A stretch of 64,000 bases of DNA from Halomonas salipaludis (lineage in GTDB: Bacteria > Pseudomonadota > Gammaproteobacteria > Pseudomonadales > Halomonadaceae). Within the stretch, counting starts at the first letter, position 1. Each line of letters opens with the position of its first letter. The position numbers and the translations under genes were made by a program. Positions 54,274-62,729 of this stretch are shown here, in pieces. The stretch covers positions 312,733 to 376,732 of the forward strand of contig NZ_NSKB01000001.1 of NCBI RefSeq assembly GCF_002286975.1, written 5' to 3'. The notes beneath the pieces were generated by a model, which worked only from the letters and a program-made list of their open reading frames with translations, made no database searches and was not told the origin of the DNA.

Positions 54274-55920
54274 ATGGCTCCCAAATTGCCGCCCCATCAC
54301 AGTTTGCAACACTCGAGCACGACCGCCACGGCCGGCGGTCAGGTGCACGACGATCATGACCATCACCCCCAGCCGCGCGGCATCATGCGCTGGCTGCTGA
54401 CCACCAATCACAAGGAGATCGGTAGCCTCTATCTGATCTTCTCGCTGATTATGTTCTTCGTCGGCGGGATCTTCGCGCTGGTGGTGCGCGCCGAGCTGTT
54501 CCAGCCGGGGCTGAACCTGATCAATCCCGAGTTCTTCAACCAGATGACCACCATGCACGGCCTGATCATGGTCTTTGCGGCGGTCATGCCGGCCTTTACC
54601 GGGCTTGCCAACTGGATGATTCCGCTGCAGATCGGCGCCCCCGACATGGCCCTGCCGCGTCTCAACAACTTCAGTTTCTGGTTGCTGCCGGTGGCCTTCA
54701 TCCTGCTGCTATCGACGCTGTTGATGCCGGGCGGGGGACCCAACTTCGGCTGGACCTTCTATGCGCCGCTGTCGACCACCTATGCGCCGCCGTCGACCAC
54801 CTTCTTCATCCTGTCGCTGCACATCGCCGGGGTCAGTTCTATCCTGGGCGCCATCAACATCGTTGCCACCATCCTCAACATGCGTGCGCCGGGCATGCGC
54901 ATGATGGATATGCCGCTGTTCGTATGGACCTGGTTGATCACCGCCTTCCTGTTGATCGCAGTGATGCCGGTGCTGGCCGGGGTGATCACCATGATGCTGA
55001 TGGACATCAACTTCGGTACCAGCTTCTTCGATGCCGCCGGCGGCGGTGACCCGGTGCTCTTCCAGCATCTGTTCTGGTTCTTCGGGCATCCCGAGGTCTA
55101 CATCATGATCCTGCCGGCCTTCGGTATCGTCTCGGCGATCATTCCCTGTTTCGCCCGCAAGCGGCTGTTCGGCTATGCCTCGATGGTCTATGCCACGGCG
55201 TCGATCGCGGTGCTCTCTTTCCTGGTCTGGGCACACCATATGTTCGTGGTGGGGCTGCCGCTGGCCGCCGAGCTGTTCTTCATGTACACCACCATGCTGA
55301 TCGCGGTGCCCACCGGGGTGAAGGTGTTCAACTGGATCACCACGCTGTTCCGTGGCTCGATCACCTTCGAGGTACCGATGCTGTTTGCGCTGGCCTTCGT
55401 GGTGCTATTCACCATCGGCGGCTTCTCCGGGCTGATGCTGGCCATTGCCCCGGCCGACTTCCAGTACCACGATACCTACTTCGTGGTGGCGCACTTCCAC
55501 TACGTGCTGGTACCCGGGGCAGTGTTCTCGATCATGGCGGCGGTCTACTTCTGGCTGCCTAAGTGGACGGGGCACTATCCCAGCGAAATCCTCGGCAAGT
55601 GGCACTTCTGGCTGTCGGTGATCGGCGTCAACCTGACCTTCTTCCCGATGCACTTCTCGGGGCTGGCCGGCATGCCGCGGCGGATTCCGGACTATGCGCT
55701 GCAGTTCGCCGACTTCAACCTGGTGTCGAGCCTGGGGGCCTTCCTGTTCGGTTTCTCCCAGCTAATCTTCGTATGGGTGATCATCAAGTGCGTGCGCGGT
55801 GGCGTCAAAGCCCCGGCCAAGGCCTGGGATGGGGCGGAAGACCTCGAGTGGACCGTGCCCAGTCCGGCGCCGCTGCACACCTTCGAAACGCCGCCGGACT
55901 TCAAGCCGGTACAGCACTGA
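54274..55920 (+). CDS. ctaD: Cytochrome c oxidase subunit I
   Basis: A 548-residue catalytic subunit with about 12 helices holding heme a, heme a3 and CuB. Ligand motifs are [29 protein letters not shown] (His-Tyr crosslink and CuB), WAHHMFVVG and [16 protein letters not shown] His/Asp-rich N-terminus (HDDHDHHPQ) precedes the first helix. It follows ctaC by 52 bases and has GGAG before the ATG. Confidence 0.97.
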   Translation: MAPKLPPHHSLQHSSTTATAGGQVHDDHDHHPQPRGIMRWLLTTNHKEIGSLYLIFSLIMFFVGGIFALVVRAELFQPGLNLINPEFFNQMTTMHGLIMVFAAVMPAFTGLANWMIPLQIGAPDMALPRLNNFSFWLLPVAFILLLSTLLMPGGGPNFGWTFYAPLSTTYAPPSTTFFILSLHIAGVSSILGAINIVATILNMRAPGMRMMDMPLFVWTWLITAFLLIAVMPVLAGVITMMLMDINFGTSFFDAAGGGDPVLFQHLFWFFGHPEVYIMILPAFGIVSAIIPCFARKRLFGYASMVYATASIAVLSFLVWAHHMFVVGLPLAAELFFMYTTMLIAVPTGVKVFNWITTLFRGSITFEVPMLFALAFVVLFTIGGFSGLMLAIAPADFQYHDTYFVVAHFHYVLVPGAVFSIMAAVYFWLPKWTGHYPSEILGKWHFWLSVIGVNLTFFPMHFSGLAGMPRRIPDYALQFADFNLVSSLGAFLFGFSQLIFVWVIIKCVRGGVKAPAKAWDGAEDLEWTVPSPAPLHTFETPPDFKPVQH

Positions 55921-55971
55921 ACGCCTTGACGCCTGCCAGTTATTACAGCGGCAGGCATAAGGAGAGTCGGC

Positions 55972-56541
55972 ATGATGAATCCAGTTCAACGTACGGTATT
56001 CCGCAGTGTCCTGGTGTTGATCGGGATGTTCGCCTTCGCCTTTGCGCTGGTACCGCTCTATGACGTCTTTTGTCGCATTACCGGGGTCAACGGCAAGGTC
56101 GACGAGCGTGCCCAGTCACTGATCAGCGAGGAGGTCGATCAGTCACGCTGGGTGACGGTACAGTTCATTACCCGTTCGGGCTCGGGCTTGCCGTGGATAC
56201 TCGATGTCGAACAGCGCCAGGTCAGGGTGCATCCTGGTCAGCCTACCGAGATCGACTTCGTTTTTACCAATCGGAGTGGGGTCGCTCAATCGGGGCGCGC
56301 AGTGCCCAGTGTCTCTCCGTCGCGGGCATCGCGTCATCTGCGCAAGGTGAACTGTTTCTGTTTCGAAGAGCAGCGCCTCGAGGCCGGCGAGCGCATCGAG
56401 CTGCCGCTGGTGTTTCAGTTGACCCGCGACCTGCCGGAAGACGTCAATACCGTGACGCTGGTCTATACGCTGTACCCGGTGGACGAGGACAAAGCACAAT
56501 TACAGGCGCAGGCAGCGCCGGCACCAGGAGGTGATGCATGA
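55972..56541 (+). CDS. ctaG: Cytochrome c oxidase assembly protein CtaG (Cox11)
   Basis: A 189-residue copper chaperone for CuB insertion. One N-terminal helix (VFRSVLVLIGMFAFAFALVPLYDVFC in parts) anchors a periplasmic beta domain with the copper motif NCFCFEEQ. ATG at 55972 has AAGGAGAG upstream. It overlaps ctaE by four bases. Confidence 0.95.
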   Translation: MMNPVQRTVFRSVLVLIGMFAFAFALVPLYDVFCRITGVNGKVDERAQSLISEEVDQSRWVTVQFITRSGSGLPWILDVEQRQVRVHPGQPTEIDFVFTNRSGVAQSGRAVPSVSPSRASRHLRKVNCFCFEEQRLEAGERIELPLVFQLTRDLPEDVNTVTLVYTLYPVDEDKAQLQAQAAPAPGGDA

Positions 56542-57398
56542 GTGGTGGCAGTTACTACGTACCCGCAACCAGCAAGTGGCCGGTGCTGGGCTCGCTAGCG
56601 CTGGGTGTGATGATGATCGGCGCCGGCATGTCGCTGGTACATGGCAATGGCACCATCGTCATGTCACTGGGGCTGATTGGCGTGCTGACAGTCATGGCGC
56701 TGTGGTTCCGCGATGTCGTGATGGAATCGCGCCAGGGGCTCTATGACGCCCAGATGGACCGCTCCTTCCGCCAGGGCATGGGCTGGTTCATCTTTTCCGA
56801 GGTGATGTTCTTTGCCGCCTTCTTCGGCGCGTTGTTCTATATTCGCGTGTTTGCGTTGCCGTGGCTCGACGGCGAGGGGGCCAAGGGCGTGGCGGCATTG
56901 TTGTGGCCCGACTTCTCGGCGACCTGGCCGTTGATGAGCCCGCCGGACCCCAGCGTCAGCGGGCCGCGCGAGGTGATGAATCCGTGGCAGCTGCCGCTGG
57001 TCAACACCCTGATCCTGGTGGCCTCGAGCATAACCCTGACCATTGCCCACGAGGGGCTCAAGGAGGGGAATCGCGCCGCCTGTCGCAATTGGCTGATCGC
57101 CACACTGCTGCTGGGCTTCGTGTTCGTCGTGATTCAGGGCGTCGAGTACTATCAGGCGGTGACTCACTACGGGATCACCCTCCAGGCAGGTATCTACGGC
57201 GCCACCTTCTTCATGTTGACGGGCTTTCACGGCTTGCACGTGATAATCGGTGTTACCATCCTGGCGGTGATGTTCGTGAGGATTCAGCGCGGTCACTTTG
57301 GCGGTCACGACCATTTCGGCTTCGAGGCATCGTGCTGGTACTGGCACTTCGTCGACGCGGTGTGGATCGGTCTGTTCCTGTTCGTCTACGTGTTCTGA
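56538..57398 (+). CDS. ctaE: Cytochrome c oxidase subunit III
   Basis: A 286-residue seven-helix subunit. Family blocks are YYVPATSKWPVLGSLAL, QGMGWFIFSEVMFFAAFFGA, ATFFMLTGFHGLHVIIG and FEASCWYWHFVDAVWIGLF. The ATGA overlap with ctaG shows coupling. It ends the structural operon before a terminator. Confidence 0.96.
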   Translation: MSGGSYYVPATSKWPVLGSLALGVMMIGAGMSLVHGNGTIVMSLGLIGVLTVMALWFRDVVMESRQGLYDAQMDRSFRQGMGWFIFSEVMFFAAFFGALFYIRVFALPWLDGEGAKGVAALLWPDFSATWPLMSPPDPSVSGPREVMNPWQLPLVNTLILVASSITLTIAHEGLKEGNRAACRNWLIATLLLGFVFVVIQGVEYYQAVTHYGITLQAGIYGATFFMLTGFHGLHVIIGVTILAVMFVRIQRGHFGGHDHFGFEASCWYWHFVDAVWIGLFLFVYVF

Positions 57399-57420
57399 GA
57401 AATGCGCTGAGCTGTCACCG

Positions 57421-57443
57421 GGCCCGGCACTTGCTGCCGGGCC
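57421..57443 (+). terminator. Terminator hairpin after ctaE
   Basis: GGCCCGGCA (57421-57429) and TGCCGGGCC (57435-57443) form a perfect nine-base-pair stem with a five-base loop, 22 bases after the ctaE stop. Only two T follow. It may also serve the converging DUF2909 gene. Confidence 0.65.
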
Positions 57444-57463
57444 TTCGCGTGATGGGGCGATGC

Positions 57464-57652
57464 TCAGGCCAGGTCGCCGATGTAAAAACCGTAGCCGAGT
57501 AGTACGATCAACAGGCCGGCCATCGAGACGCGTAGCTTCAGCGACGTCAATAGTCGTCGCGAACTGCCATGGTCGCGCAGCAGGAAGCCGGCACCCGCCG
57601 CCAGACTGGCGAGCATGGTAAGAAATGTCAGGGCGATCAACGCTTTCAGCAT
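57464..57652 (-). CDS. DUF2909 family twin-helix membrane protein
   Basis: A 62-residue protein with two helices (LIALTFLTMLASLAAGAGFL and VSMAGLLIVLLGYGFYIG) joined by a basic loop. It matches DUF2909, which recurs beside surf1 and other oxidase assembly genes. GGAG lies seven bases before ATG 57652. It is transcribed against the operon, between ctaE and surf1. Confidence 0.82.
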   Translation of the reverse strand: MLKALIALTFLTMLASLAAGAGFLLRDHGSSRRLLTSLKLRVSMAGLLIVLLGYGFYIGDLA

Positions 57653-57674
57653 GGGATACTCCGTGAGTCATCAG

Positions 57675-58415
57675 ATGCCCAGTTCAAGCAAGCCGGTGCA
57701 ACATGTCAAGCGCTTATGGTGGTGGTGGTTGGCCTGGAGCCTGCTGGTCGCCCTGGGTATCGCCCTCGGCATGTGGCAGTGGGAGCGCGCCGCCGACAAG
57801 CGCGACTACCTGCAGCGCCTGGCCGATGCGCCGCAGTTGGTGGCCCCCCAGGAGACTCCGCCGGAAGGATCACGCATTACCCTGCGCGGCGAGTTCCTCG
57901 CCGACCAGACCTACTTTCTCGACAATCGCGTGGTCGAGGGGCAGGTGGGGGTGGCGGCGCTCACTCCGCTGCGTGGCGATGACGGCCGGCTGTGGCTGAT
58001 CCAGCGCGGTTTCGTGCCCACGGCAGGCAGCCGGGTCGATCCCGATATCGATACGCCACAGGGAACGGTGACATTGAGCGGGCAGTGGCAGCCGGCCGGT
58101 GAGACCGTGCTGCTGTTCGGCCCCAACCAGGAGGGGCGGCGGCTGCAGCGCCTGGCGTTGCAGCCGTGGCAGGCTGCGCTGGGCGATTTTGCACATCCTG
58201 GCTGGGTGCACTTGCAGCAGGGGCCGGGGCTGTTTACGCCCTGGTGGCAACCCAGTGTGATGCCGCCCAGCCGCCATACCGGCTATGCCGTCCAATGGTG
58301 GGGGTTGGCATTGGCGGCGCTTGCGGTAATGCTGATAGGAGGGCGGCGCCTGGGACGCGATCTGCGTGAATCCCGCGACGCCTCGACAACGATAGTGCGG
58401 GAGCGGGAGCCATGA
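57675..58415 (+). CDS. SURF1 family oxidase assembly protein
   Basis: A 246-residue membrane protein with a helix near each end (LWWWWLAWSLLVALGIALGM in part, and QWWGLALAALAVMLIGGRRL) around a periplasmic domain. Family marks are LGMWQWERAADK, TYFLDNRVVEGQVGVAALTPL and WLIQRGFVP. SURF1 helps heme a insertion into subunit I. ATG at 57675 was chosen over GTG 57663. The stop overlaps the next ATG by four bases. Confidence 0.9.
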   Translation: MPSSSKPVQHVKRLWWWWLAWSLLVALGIALGMWQWERAADKRDYLQRLADAPQLVAPQETPPEGSRITLRGEFLADQTYFLDNRVVEGQVGVAALTPLRGDDGRLWLIQRGFVPTAGSRVDPDIDTPQGTVTLSGQWQPAGETVLLFGPNQEGRRLQRLALQPWQAALGDFAHPGWVHLQQGPGLFTPWWQPSVMPPSRHTGYAVQWWGLALAALAVMLIGGRRLGRDLRESRDASTTIVREREP

Positions 58416-58939
58416 GCCCACTGAACAGACAACGAATGAAACTGCTGGCCTTGATCATGCTGTTTGCCGTGCCGCTGGTCAGCGCCTGGGTGATGGTCGA
58501 GTTTCGTATCGGGATTCCCGATGAACGCACCGCGCATGGTGAGCTCAATCCCGATGTGCCGCGGCTTGCAGATTGGCCGCTGGTTGAGCCGCGTCCGGCC
58601 ATTGATCGTGGCGATTGGGTACTGGCCTTCGACTGTGTGGGTGGCTGCGAGGCCGATGCCGATCAGTGGTGGCGCCTGCATCGTGCGCTGGGGCGCGAGG
58701 CGCCACGCGTCACGCGGCTGCGCCTTGGCCCCGCCGAGTCTGCTCTACCCGGGGAGGTGCTGGGTGAGTGGCAGGAGCCCCCTGGGTGGCGCGATGGCGG
58801 CCAGCTGTGGCTGCTCGATCCCCAGGGGCAAGCGGTGCTGAGCTACTCGGCGGGGGTCGATCCGCAGGACGTGCTGGCTGATGTCAATCATCTGCTGCGC
58901 ATGAACAGTGACCCGGCAACCGCGCCGAGCGATACATGA
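58412..58939 (+). CDS. Membrane-anchored CxxxC protein of the oxidase assembly operon
   Basis: A 175-residue protein with one N-terminal helix (LLALIMLFAVPLVSAWVMV) and a periplasmic domain. C75 and C79 form CVGGC, the spacing of the SCO copper-binding motif, and the end (GGQLWLLDPQGQAVLSYSAG) looks like the last strands of a thioredoxin fold. The overall sequence is otherwise far from SCO. It sits between surf1 and heme A synthase and is co-translated with surf1. A role in copper or thiol chemistry for CuA assembly is inferred. Confidence 0.8.
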   Translation: MSPLNRQRMKLLALIMLFAVPLVSAWVMVEFRIGIPDERTAHGELNPDVPRLADWPLVEPRPAIDRGDWVLAFDCVGGCEADADQWWRLHRALGREAPRVTRLRLGPAESALPGEVLGEWQEPPGWRDGGQLWLLDPQGQAVLSYSAGVDPQDVLADVNHLLRMNSDPATAPSDT

Positions 58940-58952
58940 GGGTGACAAGGTA

Positions 58953-60020
58953 ATGGATGGCGCGATGGAGAAACGGCAAGCGCGGCTCAGGTTACTACGA
59001 CGCCTGAGCCTGATGGGGGTGGTGTTCACCACGCTGGTGATCCTGGTCGGGGTGTGGACGCGGTTGGTCGATGCCGGGCTGGGGTGTCCGGACTGGCCGG
59101 GATGCTATGGCCGGCTGGTGGTGCCTGATGCCGATACCGCCTCGTTGCACTCTCCGGATGCCCCGCTCGAGACCTTCAAGGCGTGGGTGGAGATGGTGCA
59201 TCGCTATATCGCCTCGGCGCTCGGCCTGCTGGTGCTGGCGCTGGTGGCGCTGGCACTACCGCTGCGGCGGTTGGCAGGATTTCCCTGGCGGCTGACGCTT
59301 GTGCTGCTGGTGGTGATCATCGTGCAGGGCGCCTTCGGTGCCTTCACCGTGACGCTCCAGCTATGGCCACAGGTGGTCACTCTGCATCTGCTTGGCGGGC
59401 TCACGGTGATGTTGCTGTTTCTATGGCTGCATCTGCGCCTGCGCCAAGCCAGCGTCGAGGATGTGCGTCAGCCGCGGGTCAAGCGGCGCATGTCACCGCT
59501 ATGGGCGCTGGTGGCTGCCCTGCTGGTGGGGCAGTTGGCGCTGGGGGGCTGGACCTCGAGCAACTACGCGGGAATTGCCTGTCAGGGTTTTCCGACCTGC
59601 AACGGTGAGTGGTGGCCGGACATGGACTGGAGTGACGGCTTCCACCTCACCCAGACCGTGGGACCCAATTATCTGCATGGCCAACTGCATGCCGATGCCC
59701 GTGCCGCCATCCACTATGGCCATCGCCTTGGGGCGCTGGCGCTGGGGGTGGGGTTGCTGCTGCTAGCCGTGGCACACTGGTCGCGGCGCAGGATGCGGCC
59801 GTGGATGCTGGGAGTCCTCGGCAGCTATGCGCTACAGGTGGCGCTGGGCATCGCCAATGTATTGCTGTGGCTGCCGCTCAGCCTGGCGCTTGTGCATACG
59901 GCGGGCGCCGTACTATTAATAGTGGTGTTGACGCTCGCCTACTGGCAGGCGAGCCTGACGCGCTCCCACGAGTCGGGAAACAAGCAAGTGGATAACGGTA
60001 AGGAGTGGGCGCATGCGTAA
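58953..60020 (+). CDS. ctaA: Heme A synthase (CtaA/Cox15)
   Basis: A 355-residue membrane enzyme with eight helices that oxidises heme O to heme A. Motifs: GVWTRLVDAGLGCPDWPGCYG, WVEMVHRYIASALG, QGAFGAFTVTLQLWPQVVTLHL, NYAGIACQGFPTC and HYGHRLGALALG. The histidines in the E/R-VHR, TLHL, HYGHR and LVHT blocks are the expected heme ligands. ATG at 58953 was preferred. It overlaps ctaB by eight bases. Confidence 0.93.
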   Translation: MDGAMEKRQARLRLLRRLSLMGVVFTTLVILVGVWTRLVDAGLGCPDWPGCYGRLVVPDADTASLHSPDAPLETFKAWVEMVHRYIASALGLLVLALVALALPLRRLAGFPWRLTLVLLVVIIVQGAFGAFTVTLQLWPQVVTLHLLGGLTVMLLFLWLHLRLRQASVEDVRQPRVKRRMSPLWALVAALLVGQLALGGWTSSNYAGIACQGFPTCNGEWWPDMDWSDGFHLTQTVGPNYLHGQLHADARAAIHYGHRLGALALGVGLLLLAVAHWSRRRMRPWMLGVLGSYALQVALGIANVLLWLPLSLALVHTAGAVLLIVVLTLAYWQASLTRSHESGNKQVDNGKEWAHA

Positions 60021-60945
60021 TGCCGCGATCGAGCAGGGGGAGTTGCTGGCCGACGAGAGCATGGCGGCTGCGGCATGGCAGTGGCGCGATCTGATTACCC
60101 TGTGCAAGCCGCGCGTGGTGATCGTGATGCTGGCCTGTGCGCTGGTCGGCATGGCGCTGGCGACCCCCGGCATACCGCCGCTGGCCAGCGTGGTCTACGG
60201 TCTGGTGGGGATCGCCCTGTGTGCCGGCGGGGCGGCGGCCTACAACCATGTGCTCGACCGTCGCCTCGATGCCATGATGGTGCGTACCTCACGTCGTCCG
60301 CTGGCTACTCGGCGCCTGCCCACCCACTACGCCCTGCTATGGGCCACGGGCCTGTCGGTGGCTGGCTTTGCGCTGCTGCTATGGCAGGTCAACGCACTGA
60401 CGGCGTGGCTTACGCTGGCGTCGTTGGTCGGCTATGCATTGATTTACACGGCCTTTCTCAAGCGTGCCACACCGCAGAACATCGTGATTGGCGGCGTTGC
60501 CGGTGCCGCGCCCCCGCTGCTGGGCTGGACCGCCGTCACTGGCCAGCTCGGCGCCGAGCCGCTATTGCTGCTGCTGATCGTGTTCGCCTGGACGCCGCCG
60601 CACTTCTGGGCGCTGGCCATTCACAAGCGTGACGAGTATGCCAAGGCGGGGGTGCCGATGCTGCCGGTGACCCACGGTGACGCCTTCACTCGACTGCAGG
60701 TGTGGCTGTATGGCTGGCTGACCGTGGCGGTGACGCTGATGCCGTTCGTGATCGGCATGAGCGGCATGCTCTATCTGGTCGGGGTCACGGCCCTCAACGT
60801 GCGTTTCATGTTCTGGAACTGGAAGGTGTGGCGGGGGCGGGACGAGCAGGCGCCGATCAACGCTTTCTGGTTCTCGATTCGCTACATCCTGGGAGTATTC
60901 GGCGTGCTGCTGTTCGATCACTACGCCGTCAACTGGGTCATGTGA
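60013..60945 (+). CDS. ctaB: Protoheme IX farnesyltransferase (heme O synthase)
   Basis: A 310-residue UbiA-family prenyltransferase with about nine helices. Aspartate-rich motifs are NHVLDRRLDAMMVRTSRRPL and the second near HKRDEYAKAGVPMLPVTHG. It farnesylates heme B to heme O, the substrate of CtaA. It closes the surf1-CxxxC-ctaA-ctaB unit; no canonical SCO1 gene follows, as it does in many related operons. Confidence 0.95.
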   Translation: MRNAAIEQGELLADESMAAAAWQWRDLITLCKPRVVIVMLACALVGMALATPGIPPLASVVYGLVGIALCAGGAAAYNHVLDRRLDAMMVRTSRRPLATRRLPTHYALLWATGLSVAGFALLLWQVNALTAWLTLASLVGYALIYTAFLKRATPQNIVIGGVAGAAPPLLGWTAVTGQLGAEPLLLLLIVFAWTPPHFWALAIHKRDEYAKAGVPMLPVTHGDAFTRLQVWLYGWLTVAVTLMPFVIGMSGMLYLVGVTALNVRFMFWNWKVWRGRDEQAPINAFWFSIRYILGVFGVLLFDHYAVNWVM

Positions 60946-61043
60946 GCGCCGCTACAATATGCGTTGGGGCTCACTTGCTGGATCGTCAGCGGCTGCGTAT
61001 GGTGCAGGCATTCAGTTCCCATCCCCAACCCGAGTCGAGAGTT

Positions 61044-61511
61044 ATGAGCGCTACCCTGTTCTGGAGTCTTGCGGCCCTGGCTGCAGTCATCGTCGCCGGA
61101 CTCGGTGCCTACGCCGTCACCCTATGGCGTGAGGTGCGTCGTCGTGAGGCGTTCCGCCAGGAAGAGATACGTCGTGCGCACCAGAACTGCCTGGATAGCC
61201 TGGGGGCGATCGCCGCCGCCATGCGCGCCGAGCAGGTCGACCTGGTGGAGGGCGCCCTACGTTGCAAGGTACTGCTGGAGATCATCGATCCGGCGCTGGT
61301 CGAGCGCGAGGCGTTTCGGGTGTTTGCCAGCGTCCATGCCGAAACTCAGCACTTGAGTACTCACTCGTCGCGCAAGGCGCTGACACCCCGCCAGCGTATG
61401 GATGAGGATCGCCAGCGGCTGGCGGTGGAGGATGCCAACCGGCCGGCGCTGCTGGACGCAGCGCGCGAAGTGGAGAACCTTAAGCAGCGCTGGCCCGAGG
61501 GCCTTCACTGA
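61044..61511 (+). CDS. DUF2489 domain protein
   Basis: A 155-residue protein with an N-terminal helix (LFWSLAALAAVIVAGLGAYAV) and a helical cytoplasmic domain (NCLDSLGAIAAAMRAEQVDLVEG, CKVLLEIIDPALVEREAF). It matches DUF2489, of unknown role. ATG at 61044 follows GAGAG; the frame extends upstream over ctaB but without support. It stands alone between ctaB and the OmpA-like gene. Confidence 0.85.
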   Translation: MSATLFWSLAALAAVIVAGLGAYAVTLWREVRRREAFRQEEIRRAHQNCLDSLGAIAAAMRAEQVDLVEGALRCKVLLEIIDPALVEREAFRVFASVHAETQHLSTHSSRKALTPRQRMDEDRQRLAVEDANRPALLDAAREVENLKQRWPEGLH

Positions 61512-61786
61512 GTCACGGTGTCTTCAGTTTCTTGTACAAAGCTGCTTTTTGGTATAGCTTTTAACTGCGGCTGCTGTTATATGTTAGCCGCTTGCGTTGA
61601 TGACTGGTGCTCGATGCAAGGGCATGAGATCATGCGCATTAGCACATGAGCACTAGCCGAAATGTTGCAAATGTGCTTTCTTTTACCTTGAGTAGGTCGA
61701 AAAATTCGAGCTGGCTCGACGGTTTACCTGGATACGCGGTGTAACTCAAGTGTTACGACTAGCGCTGTGTTAAGAAGGAGTCTTAC

Positions 61787-62485
61787 ATGAAAAAATCAAC
61801 GACTGGCTTGCTGATCGGTTCCGCGCTGGTACTTGGCCTTGCTGGCTGTGCTACCTCCGGACCGACAGGCGGTCAGACATCTGCCCAGATGTCGTCTTCC
61901 TCCTCTTCCGCTGACCGCGCCTGGTATCAGCACCCGGCCGTATGTGGTGTTGCTGGTGGCTTGATCGGTGGCAGCATCGGCTATGCGACCTCGGGTAGCT
62001 CAGACGAAGATCAAGGTGCTGCCATGGGCTTTGGTGTGGGTGCTGCTGCTGGCGCACTGCTGTGTGCCGATCGTACCCCCGAGCCGCAGCCCCAGATGGA
62101 GCCCGAGCCGATGCCCGAGCCCGAGCCCGAGCCGGAACCCGAGTTCGAGCCGGTGGTGCTGAGCAGCGAAGTGACCTTCGCGTTCGATTCCGCCGAACTG
62201 CGCCCTGAGGCCAGCATGACGCTGGACGAAGTGGCACATCGTCTGCGCCAAAACCCCGAGCTGCGTGTCAACATCGACGGCCATACCGATTCCGTCGGCA
62301 ACCCGCAGTACAACGAGGGGCTGTCTCAGCGTCGTGCCGACTCCGTGCGTGCCTATCTGGTCTCGCAGGGCATCGCCGAGAACCGCATGCGCACCCGTGG
62401 TTTCGGTGAGGCGCGTCCGGTGGCTAGCAACGACACCGATGAAGGTCGTGCTCAGAACCGTCGCGTCGAAATCGACCGCCAGTAA
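61787..62485 (+). CDS. OmpA-family outer-membrane lipoprotein
   Basis: A 232-residue protein. The lipobox LAGC puts the lipidated Cys at residue 21. A Ser-rich spacer is followed by a glycine-zipper segment (GVAGGLIGGSIGYATSGS, AMGFGVGAAAGALL), a Pro-Glu repeat (about 100-121) and a C-terminal OmpA domain (VTFAFDSAELRPEASMTLDE, NIDGHTDSVGNPQYNEGLSQ, RAQNRRVEI) that binds peptidoglycan. AAGGAG precedes the ATG. The 275 bases upstream are AT-rich with a GTAAC/GTTAC inverted repeat at 61741-61756, likely promoter sequence. Confidence 0.9.
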   Translation: MKKSTTGLLIGSALVLGLAGCATSGPTGGQTSAQMSSSSSSADRAWYQHPAVCGVAGGLIGGSIGYATSGSSDEDQGAAMGFGVGAAAGALLCADRTPEPQPQMEPEPMPEPEPEPEPEFEPVVLSSEVTFAFDSAELRPEASMTLDEVAHRLRQNPELRVNIDGHTDSVGNPQYNEGLSQRRADSVRAYLVSQGIAENRMRTRGFGEARPVASNDTDEGRAQNRRVEIDRQ

Positions 62486-62513
62486 GGCATAGCGCTACGG
62501 CGCACGATGCCTG

Positions 62514-62564
62514 AGCGGCTTTCGCCGCTCGCTTGACGAGGGAGTGCCATTGGCACTCCCTCGT
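62514..62564 (+). terminator. Tandem hairpins between the OmpA-like gene and thrS
   Basis: GAGCGGC/GCCGCTC (62514-62531) is followed by a stronger stem, ACGAGGGAGTGCC (62536-62548) with GGCACTCCCTCGT (62552-62564), loop ATT. A T-run is not present. Transcription stop or mRNA end protection is likely. Confidence 0.6.
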
Positions 62565-62729
62565 TGCGTCCAGGGAGCGGATAGATGCCCGGCATGGCGC
62601 GCTGGGGGTGCCATCTGGTATCGTAGGCTGCTGTTTTTTCAGCATGCCTGACCGTACGTTTTGACACTCACCTGCTTGCGACACGTGATCCCTGGTATGG
62701 ATCACCACTGCGCCCAAGGAATTGCCGCA

